A stretch of 64,000 bases of DNA from positions 3,214,501-3,278,500 of the forward strand of contig JAKOON010000028.1 of NCBI GenBank assembly GCA_022577435.1, read 5' to 3'. Shown here one piece after another: positions 26,415 through 41,600 of the stretch (the stretch's first letter is position 1; every line of letters begins with the position of its first letter). A program made the translations under genes and the position numbers. Origin of the DNA: Embiotoca jacksoni. Lineage: Eukaryota; Chordata; Actinopteri; Embiotocidae. The notes under the pieces are model-generated. The model saw only the letters and a program-made list of their open reading frames with translations, was not told the origin of the DNA and did not search any database.

Positions 26415-26425
26415 GAAAGTGAAAC
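26415..26425 (+). promoter_or_regulatory. ISRE/IRF-like element upstream of exoc3l4
   Basis: GAAAGTGAAAC fits the GAAANNGAAA core bound by interferon-regulatory factors and lies about 210 bp before the exoc3l4 start codon. A further GGAAAC follows at 26435. TNFAIP2-family genes are known to respond to inflammatory signals, so the site is plausible, but a match this short is expected by chance in a large genome. Confidence 0.35.
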
Positions 26426-26429
26426 GCAG

Positions 26430-26526
26430 GTAAAGGAAACCTGTCGGACTATTTTTTTTTCTTTTTTTTCCCTGAGAAATCCACGGGCTTGTAAGGCAAC
26501 ACGTTTCCTACTCTGCTTCTCTTGCA
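26430..26526 (+). other. Possible 5' UTR intron of exoc3l4
   Basis: A donor-like ACGCAG|GTAAAG (GT at 26430) and an acceptor-like CTGCTTCTCTTGCAG ending at about 26526 would bound a 97-bp intron just upstream of the start codon. This is inferred from consensus alone. If used, the ISRE-like site would fall in exon or promoter-proximal DNA. Confidence 0.25.
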
Positions 26527-26633
26527 GTTATTTGGACAGTTTGCATGCTGTGGCTGAATAAAATGAAGCAGAGTTTGTTTTTTTCTTCTCATATGATCAC
26601 ATTTTGTTCGCTCAGTGACAGTCTGGTAAAACA

Positions 26634-29600
26634 ATGGCGACAAACGATGTTATCAGCGGACAGGTACGTTTTTAATGTTTGATCCTGACGGACGTGACAA
26701 ACCTTTATGATATTATTAAGAATTTATAACTATATCACAACATCGTAGCATTTACACGGTTGAAAGAAAAGAGATGATCTCGATATCTTTTATTTCACAG
26801 AAATTATTTTCAAAAATTCATAGAAAATCTGTAAAAGCAATGTATTGTCTAGTAATGGTTAAAATACATTTTATATTTTATGTATTTATAGTAGTGCTGC
26901 AAGCTAGTTTCATGTTCATTTAGTCTTTGTTGTTGCTGTTTAATTTATTGTGACAGTGGACAGTGAAACACTGCTATTTTATTGCTTTCTATTGTTCTAT
27001 TATTATCTTATTGCTTCCTGTATGCTGCTGTAGCGAAAAAAACAAATCCCCTCGGGGATTAATAAAGTAACTACCTAACCTAACACAGTGATGTCTTGTT
27101 TTGAAAGAGTAAAGGTAAAAATATGTGGCATTTCATATTATAAAATTTCAAAATAAATTATTAATTTATGAAAATAGTTATTCCTTAATTCACTATTGAC
27201 AGATTATTTGAATAATTGACTACTTTTTACAGAACTAAGAAGCATGTTCACAGTAATCTCATATGTAATCAATCAATTTCTTTAAGTATCAATAGCCGAA
27301 ACAAATCTATAGCCTTGTTAGCAACTTTTAGCTTTGTATTAAAAAGTGGTGTAAAAATAAAGTTTTATTTTTATTTTACTGTTCAGTTAGATTTTATTTA
27401 TATAGCACCAAATAACAACATTCGTCATTTCAGGGTACTTAAAGTCTTTACAACATACTTTTAAAGCATTTTTATAATGTGAAAAGTATCAGGCCGAATA
27501 CAGAACCCTGTGGAACTCCACCACTAACTTTTTATTTGTATGGAAGAGTCATCATCTATCTGATAAATATGATTTGTGTGGCTCTTTTAATCCCAATGAC
27601 ACTTTCAATCTTTGTAATTAAAGGTTTTGCTCACTGCTGTCAAATGCAGCCCTAAGACCTGACATCTGATTCCCTTACGCTGATTTTTATAGACTTCTTT
27701 GTGCTCTTATCGAGATAATGGGAGCTGGCGATTCAGAGGAAACTGGGTTGAGGGGTTTCAACAAAAAAATCAACCTGAAACTACAAAAACAATAGTTTGA
27801 AAAGTAAGAAGAACCTGTTCCCCCTGTGGAAATGAGGCCCTTCAGTCCTTCAGTAGAGCTTTTAGTTTTGCTGTTACATCAAATTCACATTCATTTTTAG
27901 CCACGGCTTCTCTTTTCTTTTGACCAGAACTGCTGGCTGTCATGTTATCTGTAAACAGAAACTGCTCTACCTGTCCCTGCTGATTGCAGTCACAAAAACA
28001 CACCAGCGTTTCACACACTTTGAGTCGTACAGCGGACTGTTCCTCCTCAGATTTTCATCTTATATTTGACGTTTTTCTTTCCCTTCACAGTTGGATGTTT
28101 TACGGGATGAGATGTCACAAATGATGGACAAGTCCACTGACAACACCAGCGAGGACAGGGTGTCCCTGAAGAGCAACGGGCAGATGTCGACCAATAGCAC
28201 CCCGAAGCTGGGCATGCTGCAGTCCTTCAGGATGAGCTTCCGGCATGCTGCGGAGAAGAGCCCCCTCTCCCCGACAGGCAAGGGGTCAAAGGTCACACCC
28301 AAAGGAGACACATCGGGGAATGAGTCGGGGTCTTCTTCCTCACAGCCGTCTCCGTCTCCCAGTGAGTAGAGTACTGTCATTAAATCTGAAGTGGCATTAG
28401 CAGGCAGGTACAATAACATGACCTCTCAAGGTCAGAAGAAGAGACAACACAAGAGGAGATTTGCTGTTTTTGTGCAGAGTTATGGCTAAAAAGTCACATT
28501 TTTACAGCACAGTAAAATGACATTTTCAGCATGTCCAGCTCTTGCCGAAAACCTTTAAAACCCACTGAGCTTCGGAGAAGTTTTTACAGAAAATTTAAGA
28601 TAAAATAGGATAAAAGATCTTATCAAAACATCTGCCATGTTTTGTAGTGAGTACCCGTTTGGCTCATTCCACCTGCCTCCTCTATAGATTAGTAGCTGCT
28701 TGTCTACATTTTCCTAAACACCCACCAGAAAACGTGCGTGAACTTGTACCACTCAGATGTGGGTGCTGTTGTACACACTGTGTGTGTGTAGGTGGAAGGA
28801 GAGCACAGAGTGCAAAAGTGCAGAAAGAGCAAGAAGGCAAATATTTACAGGTGAGCTTTATTACGCTTGTATCGCAGAATATAGTCTTTTATTATTTGTT
28901 GAAGGCCAATGCAAAATTTTATAAAAGAAAACTGCTGATGGTGTGAAAACTTACATTACAGCCTTTAGATTTTCCATTAGATAGCAAGCTTGTCAGTCTT
29001 TTTAGCCAAAATCCCATCTTTAGATTTAGATTTAGATTTTAGACTTTATTGATCCCACATTGGGGAAATTCGGTCGTCACAGCAGCATCGAAAGAACAAA
29101 AAAAGTGCACACAATATGAAAAAGAGCAATGAATAAATACACACACACAGACTATATACACAAAAAAACAAAAAAATGTTTTTAATTAAAATGGAAAAAG
29201 TGACCAGTGCATTAAAATGAAATTAAATGAATATGAATAGTGTCACATTATTTTATGGTGGTGTTGAAAAATCGAACAGCGGTCGGAACAAACGAGCTGC
29301 GGTAGCGCTCTTTCCTGCACTGAGGGTGCAGCAGTCTGCCACTGAAAGAGCTGCTTAAAGCGCCTACAGTCTCATGGAGCGGGTGAGAGGTGTTGCCCAT
29401 GATCGATGTCAGCCTGGCTAACATCCTCCTCTCACCCACCTCCTCTACGGAGTCCGGGGGACCGTCCAGGACCGAGCTGGCCCTTTTGACCAGCCTGTTT
29501 ATTCTCCTCCTGTCCCTCTCTGTTCCACCAGCAGACCGCTGCATAAAATCGGGAAAATAGACAATCTTTGATGACCACAAACTGTGGAGTCCCTAATTCT

Positions 29601-32600
29601 TGTTCACCGTTAATGCAGAGATCAGATGCTTGGATTGAATAATAGAGGTTCTCATTAACTACTTATATTGTTAAAGTTTGAATATATTGATAGTTAAAAC
29701 TGTGTGCGCTTCGCTATTTTATTTTTATTTTTTAATTCTGTGAATGAGAAAAAGAGGATAGATGTTTGGAGATTACCATGAAAGGGTTCTTCATTGTTTT
29801 TGTTGTTGATACTGTATTATTTAAATAATATGACAATTGTGGATTTTGTGATATTGTTTTATTCTGATTTGTGGTGAGGCAGGCTGAAGTGATGCGGAAG
29901 TGAGAGGATTCTCTTGTTTTCTAGACTTAAATCAACTGATCATTTACAAAATATTCTTGAGGCAGAAAAGTGAGGAAAAACTCTGTGTGCAGTGTGTATG
30001 TGGAAGTGCCTACAGCCTGAGGTTTCTGCAGCAGGGTGAGGGTACTGTCTTCCTTTTCCATTGTGCACATGCAGTAATTTCATTTACCACTCGTCATGTG
30101 ATTTATTTTAAATCATTACCTCTGTCAGCAGAAATGAGGGCAAGCTGAACTCCCAAACTTTGCTGGCGACTTTCACTTTTACATGCTGGAGCTCTTGTGT
30201 TTTCGTCAGGAGTTAATCTTTGCATTCCTCAGTCGGTTTATCAGGTCACCGTAAGGACAAAGCACTGCCAAGGCATGCACATTTACACTGACACACTCGC
30301 AAATGTAAATAAGTGAAACCATTTTGGTTTCACTTAACAAACAGAGGTGTGGTGGTGAAACAGATAAGATAGAGTTAGTGGTTTATTGAGTAACTTCTGC
30401 TGTTTTCAGCCTCCTCTTCCTCTTCTCTCCGTCAGGTCTGAGCAGCAGATCTCCAGCCACCTCTCCTGTGGAGAGCATCGAGGTTTTCCTCCAGAAAAAA
30501 GAGGAAGATGAGGCCCACGTCAAACACAAATCACTGCCACGTCCGAAGACAGGTACATACATCTAAACGTCTACCTATATTGGGCATTAATTTGCGGCCT
30601 CCACTCTCCTGCTTTTGAATGTAGCAGCAGGGCTTTTTTTTTTTTTTTCTGGTCCCATTCAGCCACAGGAGCTTTACTGAGGTCTGACACTGATGTTGGG
30701 TGATAAGGCCTGTTTCAGTTCATCTGAAAGGTATTTAGGTTGGACCTCTGTGCAGACCTGCCAGGTTGTTTTGTTAGCTTTTTTTTTTCCAGTTTCAGGA
30801 ATGAGCTTTCAGTCACGGTTGTGAAAAACAGACCCGCATCAAATGTCGAGGACGTCCACACACTTTTAACCATGTAATGTATGTTAAAGCTAAAATATGC
30901 CCAGACCCAGAAAGCAAACAGTTAACCTTTCCCTCAGTTGTAACAGCTGTAACTCAGATGTCAGCATAAACGTATGGTCACATGAGCCTGAGCCAGCAAA
31001 CGTAGACCACATACAGCCAGTCGGGACGTGTGTAGCACATGACTATTGAGCAGAGATCTCCAGCTGTAAACAGTGCATGAAAGCAATAATGCAGTTTGTA
31101 TTTTGGTGTTGTAATATTGCAAAAATTATGCAACGGAAACATGCTAAAATAGAAACTTCTCCACAACTTATATTAGGTGAATGAGCATCGTGCTGTGTTG
31201 AAGAAAAATAAGCTCTGAACTGCAAGTTTGAAAGCATCAACTGAAAATGATTTTCATTGCTTCATTATCATTTAATCTCTAATTTTCTTGGGTGACTGAT
31301 TTATTCATAGTTTCCAAAAGCCTCATCTGATGTCTTCAAATTTATTGTTTTAGCCAAGCAACAACCCAAAACTTTACAATAAAATAAACCCAGAATGGTT
31401 GGCCATTTTGCTCATACAAATAAATCTTAACACCTCCAGTGATTTGGTGTTGTGTATGCTGACGAACCAACATGTCTTAATGAGGCTTGTAGGTGGCAGA
31501 GGCCCATCTTTAATGTAATTGTCTGCACCTGAGCTTTTCCTGCTATTAAAAAGTTAAAACTGTTTAGTGTAAAAAAGTCCAATTATCAGCTATCAGATGA
31601 AGCCATAAAGTTCAATATTGAGAATTGTTGGAAAAAAAAATAAAATTTACTTTTAAATTATTTATTCATTGTAAAATGCTCTCAGTTGCCTGGTGGATGT
31701 CAACAAACCAAACCACAACACATTCATTTACTGATTTTGACACTTGACTGTTGTGTGCTTTCCACTCTCAGATCCCAACATGTTCAGGTTCAGCAACTCT
31801 TTCATGACAAGAGCAGAGTCCTTCCGTCGGAGCCTGAATTTGGGCACCAAGAAGGACCGAGATAAAAACATCAAGCAGGAGACACTCATAGAGGGCTTGG
31901 CAGAGGAGCAGAAGGAGGAGGAGGAGGAGGAGAAGGACGTGTGGGTGGAGATGGAGGAGTCGTACACGCTGCCGGAAATACCGCACACACCGCTGTCAGG
32001 TAGTCTGTCATACACACATGTTTTTACACCTTTCTATCCAAGGAGGGTTTACTGTGGACTGTTTTCTTATATATAGTATAGTAAGTATGTACTGTCACAA
32101 CTGTATGTGTAGTTTCAAACAATAATATACTAATTTAAGGCATGTTTACTATTACGTAATTCTTCTCTTTAATGTTACTGACATCTTAAAGAGCATCAGG
32201 CTCAGCCAGCTTTAAATTTCACCACAGTGGGAAGATATAACTTTCCTTTAGGTCAACTCTGTTGATTCCAACTCTGTTTAATCAGAAAAGGTTTTACATT
32301 TGTTATTTTTCCTTTCTCTAAAGAGTTATAACTTAAAAACAAGAATTCAAAACAGGACCCTTGACTTGTCAAACTCTTTCTCTGTCTGAACATTCAACTC
32401 TCTTTTCTTTATCATTCTCTGTTTTTGCAACAGAAGCAGCCGATGATAGGAATCTTGGTCCCGGTGTAAATACACAACAGTTCAGTTTATGTGTAGACAA
32501 AAGTTTATACGCTGCAGAGTCGCTGCTTTAACTATAAAAACAACAGTCATTTATTCAAATTTTAATACTTTGACATGTTAAATTTGGAGTTTCTGCTGTT

Positions 32601-35600
32601 CGTTGTCATGCACCTGGAAATATTTTGTACTTTTACTGACACAATCAATGAACAGCTTGTTTTTATATTGCAGTTTTTTTACTTTCTAAATCTGAATACA
32701 TCACTTGTTTTAAGAAGAAAAAATTATATCAAAAAACATGTTTATAAATAATTTAAAAGGATAAAATAACATAAAATAAATTTAACAAAATAAAGTGCAG
32801 ATTCCAGAAGTTTTGTTTTGCTTCTGGATGTAAAGCAGCAGATCAAGAATGAACCATTCAGTTAAAGTTTAAATTCAATCATTTGATAAATAAGAAGTCA
32901 TCGTAAAAGATGGGAGAACTGGACTGATGTGATCCACTGTTCTGGTCTTAGCTGTCGTTTTTAGAGACCTATGACGACACCGTGAAGTAGTCGGGCCTTC
33001 TGAGGTTTTACTTCTACAATTGTCCTGATGTGGGTGTTAAAATGTGGATCATCCAGGTATTGGGCTCAGGTTGTAGTTGTGTACAACATGTCGCTGTGGG
33101 TTTATAAAGTCATTTACCATGTGTTCTGTTTCCTCCCAGTGATGCAGATCAACAAGCTGATAGAGATGGAGGAGCTGGAGGAGGCCCACCTGCACCTCCT
33201 TGCCCTGCGGCAGGAGTTCCAGCGGGAGCGGGAGCAGTGCGCCGAGGACTCGCCGACGGAGTTGGCCAAGAAGGAAAAAGACCTCAGCCTCCTCTACACA
33301 GACCTGAGGAATAAGATCGGCGTCATAGTGCGCGACTCCAACTCTCGTCCCTCCAGAAACAAGGCGCTGCTGGTCCCCGTGGCCCGCATCATCCAGGAGG
33401 AGGAGAGGAGGGCAGAGGAACCGGGAGGGCTACCGGACAGCTGGAGGGAGGCCTGGAAGGAGGCGGTGCGCGAGGGTGTGCAGGTGAAGGTGGAAAGCGT
33501 TCACCTGCAGCAGAGGGAGCAGGACGCCTCCTGGTTGGCCGTTCACCTGGGGCTGCTGGGTAAAACCATCCTGGAGGACTTGGAGAACGTAAAGCGGGAG
33601 CTCCGGTCGTCCTACACGCCCAGCTTCAAGGTCTTCAGCACCTACGTGAGGAGCTACCACGAAGTCGTTGGGCAGCACCTGAAGAAGCTGGAGCAGCAAG
33701 TGACGGAGCTGAAGGACCTGTATGCTCTGCTGGACTGGATCATCAACAAATACAAGAGGTCAGTGTGTGCAGGAAGGGTTTATCTACTACTAGGAATTAT
33801 GGGGAATAGGGTCACATGACATATTGTGTAGAAAAACTCTTTTTTGCAAGGCTGGATTTTTTTTTTGTTTTGTTATATGCACAGTTACAGATGCGGGAGG
33901 GATTTCAAACATGCTTATGTCACTTCTGGGTCAAAACTTGGAAGTATTGGTTTCACTTCAGGCCTCTGCAGCTGAGATATGAGGTCACAGAAGGACAAGC
34001 AGTGCACATGATCACTGCAAAGCAGTTTCAAACCTGAGTTAGACACCTAAAGCCAGCATATTTCAACAATTCATCCTCTGCTGTTGTGATTTTGGTTGTT
34101 GTCATGACAATTATTCCTTGTTTCTTCCCTCAACTTTAAAATGTGCAATCCTGAATTCATTGAGCACCCTTTTAATAAAAGAAAATTCAGGGGTTTTTTT
34201 TGCATTCAGGGTCGATTTTAATAGATTTAGGACCTAATATATTTTTTTATTATTCTCACCAATGTGAATACAACACACAGCAATTTTCAAACACAGATAA
34301 TACTCATCTTATCTGCAGTTTAATGCATTTTCTGCCATATTTATAACATAAAACAAGAGAGACATGCAAAAAAAAGTCCTCAGAAAGACTGTAATGTATT
34401 TTGCAAACATGATCCAGGAAGTAATGCACGGTGTCTTTATATTAGTTTACCTAGAAGTGACAGAGGTATGTCTGATTGTCTTCCTGCAGCAACATCTATG
34501 GCCTCAAACACACAAAGGAAAACACATCTACAAACACATCTCGACTGCCCACATTAAAAATGTCTCCACAGATGGCGCGGCCCGAGATTTTTTTTAAATT
34601 AATACCTAACACCAAGCGCAGGACCGCAGCACCAGAGCGAGCGTGAGTGGGGGAAGCAGTGCAAAAAAGAAGCAGCACTGCTGTTGAATCAGGCCACGCC
34701 AACCAAAAAATAAAAAACTGTGCTCAAAACAACATTTGGGAAACCGAAAATAAACAACTGATAAAAAAAAAAAAAAAAAAAGAAGCACAATACTCTGGAG
34801 GCCAAAATCAGGTCATGTCTATGTTGCTCACATATTACGTAAAATAGAATCCTTTTTTCTAGAGTATATCACACGGTGTACTGTGACACACTTTTCTTCT
34901 CATAAAACAAATACACTTTGGATCAAACTCCTTATTGCACTACAGTTTGGACATTTGGAAACATCTTTTTACACATTTGTGGGCATGAAAGTGTTGCACT
35001 TGTTCCTCCTGGTGCATCTCTGGAGAAGGATTTACAGCATTTTACTTGGAAACAGTTGGATTTCATAACTATTTGTGTTGTTTCCAAACATTATGCAAAG
35101 ATGTTGTTCTTAAATGCCTTCATACAACATCACGAAGGTCTACCAGAACCTGAATCAACAGGTCTTACATCTTGATTTCTTCTTCTCAACATGAGGCGAC
35201 ATGCCTTCAGAGTTCTTTGTCACGGCAGCTCCATGAAACATTGTGAATTGTGTCTCGTGTCGCCCCGACAGCGAGAGCATCATGGGAAGTTTCTCGCTGC
35301 AGACGGACATGCAGGGTGAAAGCACTGATCTGCAGCTGGAGGAAGACTTCCTGAGGCAGCTGAAAGAGAAGTGCTGCCGCAGAGTGAAGGTGAGGAGCAC
35401 ACAGCGCTGCAGCTTCTACAGAGGACATACTGAGTTATTGAAAACACTTTTCATTTCAGTTTTATTTTTGTCTTTTTATGTCTTTTGTGTTATTTTGGGG
35501 TAATTTCAAAATCTTTAAAGGGAATGAATTTATGTTTTTTTTGTTATTTTTAGTAACAGTTTGGCGAGTTTTTGTTTTAACTCTTATATTTTTTTTAACT

Positions 35601-38600
35601 TGATTTGACATCTCTGACCTTTATGCAATTTCCATGGACATGCCAATGACAATAAAAACTGGATCACAAAACAGTTATATTAACCCTTGTTCTTGTTTTT
35701 ATAACTGACTACATCAACAGTGGCTTCCAACTGCAGGAAGATGAGTTATAATTTGTTTTCATTATTGATCATTGTACTTATTATTTTCTTAATCAATAAT
35801 TTTAATATTGAAAAAATTAACATACCTGAAGGTTGTGTGTTCAGGATGCTCGTTTCACACTTCACATTATTATATATGACGCAGAAATTTGGGAAGTTGA
35901 CCCGAGCAAATGTTTGAGTCATTGTTACAGCTCATAAATAGTGCTAGTTCTCTGAAAAGATGCCTGTTGTTCCTGAGACAGAAGTTTTTCTGTCATGCTG
36001 ACTACCGCCTGGCTTCTCTCTCTGATTGCTGCTGCAGGAGGACATGAGGTCTTCGCTGGATCGAGTCATTGAACTGGAAAATGAGGACATTTGGATGCAC
36101 AGCAGAGTGCCAGAAAAAGAGGAGAACTTCCTCCACTCTCCGTTTCCCATGGACATCTGGACGGTAAGACATCGCTGTTTGTGCTACACAACGACACCAG
36201 ATCACATTTTGGGGTAATTTATGCATTTATTCAGATATGACGGTGTGCATTATGTGATATGGGGCCAAACCCTTCAGCTATCAGCGTGCCTGAAGGTTTG
36301 ATTCATTTTTTTTTATTGATATCAAAGATGAGATATCACATAACGTCTTCATGTGGCAAATAAAACCAAGACATTGCCTCGACATTCATCACTGAATGTT
36401 TAAAATTAATTATAAAAATCTGAAGATTTATACACTAAAATGAATCAATGTTTTATTATTAAAGTACTTTAAAGCCTTTCACTTAAAAAATATTTTAATA
36501 TTTTGCTTCTTCATTTTTGCTTGGAACCACAGTTTGAACAAAGAAAAATAAAACTGTAAACTTTCGATTGTATTTTTTTTTAATATAAATTAAGTTAAGT
36601 AAAATGTGCATTAATAAATGTAATATTGATTTCTAAGTATGTATCATTAGGACTGGCTATAAATGGGATATATTTGTTGGTAAATTAAAATTATTTTATA
36701 GGTTTGATATTCTGTTTTTGTCTTGCTTTGTCTTGTTTGTTATTATTTTGGGGGGGTTGTGTGTTTGTTGGATTTTTAATTGTCGTTATTGTTGTTTTTC
36801 TTTTACTTTTGTCTCCTAAAAAGAATTCAAATGAATTGGTGGGTATTTAAAGTAGATGCAGAGACAAGTAAAAGTCTGTGGAATTATTTTTTTCTCATCC
36901 ATGATGCAGTGAATGGATTTGGCCACGTGGTGGCAGCACAGAGCTTCATATCTTCACCGTTTTTCTGACGCTTACCCTGTCACTGCTTCTCAACAGAAAG
37001 TGAAGGGAAATGCTATGCTCTTTCAAAAGATTGATGCTCAACTGGAGCAGAGTGTGATCTCCTCCTGCCTCGAGGAGTTGAAACACTTCCCCAAGAAGTA
37101 AGTTAACACAGTGACACACACACCTGTATACTGACACACTGACACAAAAATTGCAATTAAACAAAAACAAAACAAGAATGGCATAAAAGATGCGTTTTCC
37201 CTTTTTGTAATATAAAGTGTTTGTACCTTTGAAATAAACCTGACGATAGAGTTTTTAGGAGGAAGGTGAAGAGTCATTGAACTGGAATGACTGCAATCAA
37301 CAAATAAACACTGAAATATCAATAAAAGTTTAAATTTAACTGGGTGTCTCAAATTGTTACAGGCCATTTTTGCCTATGAACATCATAAGTTCTTTGAGAC
37401 GTTATTTGTAGAGAGTGGGAGGTCAAAGGTCAAATGTCAGATGAATAATTAAAGCAATTTAAAGTTAAACACTGTGGGAGACAAAATGATGCAGGATAAA
37501 AGCCAAGTTTATTTAAAAATATAAATAAAGAGGAAAAAACAAACAAAACAAAACAAAAAACAGGATCTTGACTTTTCTACAATTACTACACAGTTGTGAG
37601 ATTTCCCTGTGAAGTAATGTGTTAATACCCAGAGTCTGCCTTCACCTCCTTCAGTTGTTTTTTTTTTATCACAAAAACACAGAAAGATCAGATGAAACGT
37701 CCTCCTCCATCTTCCTCTGCAGACGTTTGATTTGTCTGTAGCAGGAAAAAAGGAAACAAAATAAAAGACAAACAGGATCAAAACGAGCCATAAACCAGAA
37801 CGTTTGAGGTAATTAAACAGTAAAATTCAAGTGGATTATCTTTGCAAAGGTGAAGTGCTCTTTAACACAGATTTTAACAGATTTGTGAACACAATTTGAG
37901 AGAAATAAGCCTTTTTTGTGTAAAAATTAGAAGTCTAAAACCTTTTACTTCAAGTCATGAAAAATGGGAGCCAAAACAAAAGTGTTGCAGTTCTATTTTT
38001 GTTGAGTGCATATTGTTTTTAATGCCAAAAACTATTGTGTGGAACTTTTAGATTCAAGCCCTTTGCAAATGAGTTTACATAACGCTGATTAAGGCTATCA
38101 CCACCAGATATATCTCCCTTTGTTTTACAGTTTACAGAGTTTTTAAATTTAGTGTCTACTGCTGTGGGATGGCAAACATGAAATTGGTTAAAAGGATTCA
38201 ATCACGTGGCTCCACTGGACTTTTTGCGTCATTTTGCAAAGGCAGTGACGCCTTTGATTTCATTTATCCACCGTTTTACAGCCCCAACATCAGTCTGCTA
38301 CAGCAAAACCTACGATGTAAACACCTGTCCGTAGTGTTTTTGTATTTACTTTCACCAACAGAAGGACTAGTCAAAAGTTCCTCACTGCAGGTTTAATACA
38401 ACACAATGCAAAGGAAGGATGTTGTAGATTTTCCTCACAGAGTCCCAGACAAACAGAAAGTCTGCCTGTGTGTCAAACAGCTTTTATTCGTCATCACTTG
38501 TTGCGACTGGAAGTAAAACATCCTTTTCTGAGCTACTCCCCCGACATACTCCGACTGGTGCCTGTCTTGGACTTCTGACCCCAGAAGACCATAAAGCTGC

Positions 38601-41600
38601 TTTATTAGACCTTCAAAAATCTGCACATCAACATTGGTTTATTGTATACATATCACACCAAGTATCAATTACATTAACATCACAGTTTCCTTCATCAACC
38701 TCGTTGTCATTACAATGCGATCCATGATTTTTTTTCAATTCATTATTTTATTCTTTATTTTATAATGGGGTTTTTTGTTTTGTTTTTCTGTCTACTTATT
38801 GTCAGATGTTCTTGATATTTTGTCCACCTTCTGAGGGCTTGTTTTAAAGTGGGACACTGAAGCCCTTTTATTTGTCTGGCAGGTTTAATCCTGCCTCTTT
38901 TCTCCTCCTCTGACTGAAGTCTCTTCTTCGCTCCTCTGCAGGTTTGAGTCGGAGTTCAGGCGTCACTGCAGCAAGCTCAAACCTCTTTGGACAGAGTATC
39001 AGATAACCTACATCAACAGCTTCACTTCTTTACAGTAAGTCACGTGACTTCCAGAAAATACCCATGATGCACCACGACAACTGACTCACCCTGCCAAAAC
39101 CCCAAAATGGGGCAGCCTCCCGAAGAAAAACAATCTGTCCCCAGTGAGGATCTGTGTGGGATTAATTGTTTGTTTCCTGTTTGAGATCAGCTACAGAAAT
39201 GAGAGGATGAGTGTAAGGAAGAAATATGATTTTAAAAACATACCTACTGCAGTTATTTGTGGAAATAAGCATTAAATACATTAAAGCACAAAAATGAAAA
39301 TAAGAAATATGGCTTTTCGTAATAATATAGATTTTTAAAACTATAATATGAAGCACTTTACCTGTTCAGGCATGACTATAAAAAAGTATATTTACGGTTC
39401 TATGTGTATACATTATAGTTAACCATTGACAGTCTGGAAGTCCCTTTAGGTTCAATAACATTACGTTACATAACATGACTCATTTAAACTTTTGATCAGG
39501 CACTGATAAAATAATGGCTTCATAGTTATGGAGTTATGGAGTTATGGAACTGAATGAAACTGGGAGTTATTCAGGTGGAAATAATATCAAATAAACGAGG
39601 ACAGCCATGTTATTCTTGCAGCTCTGAGAGGCTGCACTGAGCACAGCAGTAAGTTGAGCTAAATGCTGGTGTAGCCATGCTAACATGCTGATGTTAAGCA
39701 GGCATGGTCTTTGTTTAGCCTTTTCTAATCAGCACTGAACATCCTTTTTCTAACCATCCTTTTTTTCTAAAAAATTAATAAAAAGAAAATTCAATGCAGA
39801 AAACAAGCAGTTAAGGACACAGGCTGGAGAGTTTTTTGTAAGTGCTTATAGAGCTTTTGTTTGGATGATTCATCTCCGAGATATTTTCGACTCTGCTGGG
39901 AGATTCCCAGCACTTGTGCCAACATGATTTATGTGAGAATGAAGCTCACAAAGAGAACTTTCACAAGCTTGGTGGTGAAAAGAAGGCGTTTTCTTGAATA
40001 GAGGCTCATTAGTGCCACTTTCACTTCACTGAGAGTTGTTGGACAGGGTGCTGCATCACGTGATTTCAGAGAAGCGGCGCTGCAAGTGAGAAACTCTGCT
40101 TCTGTTATAAGTGGGTCAAAGAGAAGTACTGAGAGCAGGCAGATCTGCTGGATTTCACCGTCAGCTACATCCGTCAGTCACAGAGAAGCAGATGTGGTTT
40201 GGAGTTGGTTCACTCAGGGACATTTATATTGTGTGTGTTTCTGACTGCAGGTTCAATGTCTGCTTTTGTGGTTTTATGCAGCTCTGAGGTTTCAAAGTAG
40301 ACGTGAGCCTGGCGGATGTCAGTCACAAACATCAACACAGCGCTGCAATCTCGCCAAAAGTAATTTACTTAACTTTCAAATCGGAGAGTCTAAAAAATAA
40401 AGTTTGATGCTGGAATAGAGGGAAACGTGTGAAATGATGTGCAGCACAAACTAAGCTTTTTAATTTTGATAATCCGCAGGGTTTTAAGGTGTGAATATTC
40501 AATAAGTATCATTTCATTTGAAGGTTCCTCGAAACAAACACATATCGCATGTTAAATATATTCAGTATCATGCAGGAAATACACTGAAAACATGAAAACA
40601 TTTGAGTTATATCTTACTTTTCCAAAAAATAGGGTCAAAAAATGAATGGATCGACAAATTTGCAGATGTGTAAATGTGTAGAGGTGTCGGCACCAGAGCC
40701 AAAACCCAAACAGTCAAATAAAATGAAACATTTAACAAACAACATTGTTTGTACAATATTGTATGTGCAATCACCTTATACGCCTCAGAAACTGATGCTT
40801 CCTCCGTGTCCTGTTCGTCGTCCTGCAGGGACCACATAGACAATTACCAGGACTCCTGTCCAGACGGGGTGGAAGGGTTCAGACAAGAGGTGAAGTTGCT
40901 GGTTGCCAGGCTCATGCAGGACCTGGAGGACCAGTTCAAAGACGAGGTCAAGGTATGGCGGTCCAGCGGGTCGATTACTGTTCGGGCTTTATTCTGTGAA
41001 AACCGAGTTGACCTTCATTTCCTCTTGGAGAGCAGTTGTTATCTGTTGTGGTTTCTAAAAGGAGAATCGGAAAAAAGAGATGCAGCTTTCCTGAAATTCT
41101 ACTCACAAAACTAGAGGCTATTTAGAGCCTTAAAATAAGGCATATAGTGTCTAAAATACAGAAAAACAAGTGCAGGGACAAAACAGGAAGTGTGATAAGA
41201 GTCCATTCATGTGACCATTTCCTGAAGTACTGCCACTTTGGTTAATGTTTGGTCATGTGTTGGGTATGTTTTGCAGATCCACCCCACCCTGGACACCCTC
41301 AGTTTCAGCTCCTCCCCTCTGGTAGGCGCTACAGAGCACTGTGCGCCAAAACCACTAGGAACAAGAACAGTTTTTATCCGCAGGCTGTCACTCTGCTGAA
41401 CAGTTCAAATGTTTTACCTGACTGGACCTTTTTGCACTACACCCAACCGCATCAGCACAATTTGCACTAGGTGCAATTGCGCCATTGTTTTAGGTGTATA
41501 TACAGTGAAGGAAATAATTATTTGATTCCTTGCCGATTTTGTAAGTTTGCCCACTGACAAAGAAATGAACGGCCTATAATTGTAATGGTAGGTTTATTTT

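Noticed and set aside
33430..33699. 89-codon minus-strand frame within exoc3l4 exon 5
   Set aside because: Shadow of the real coding exon on the other strand.
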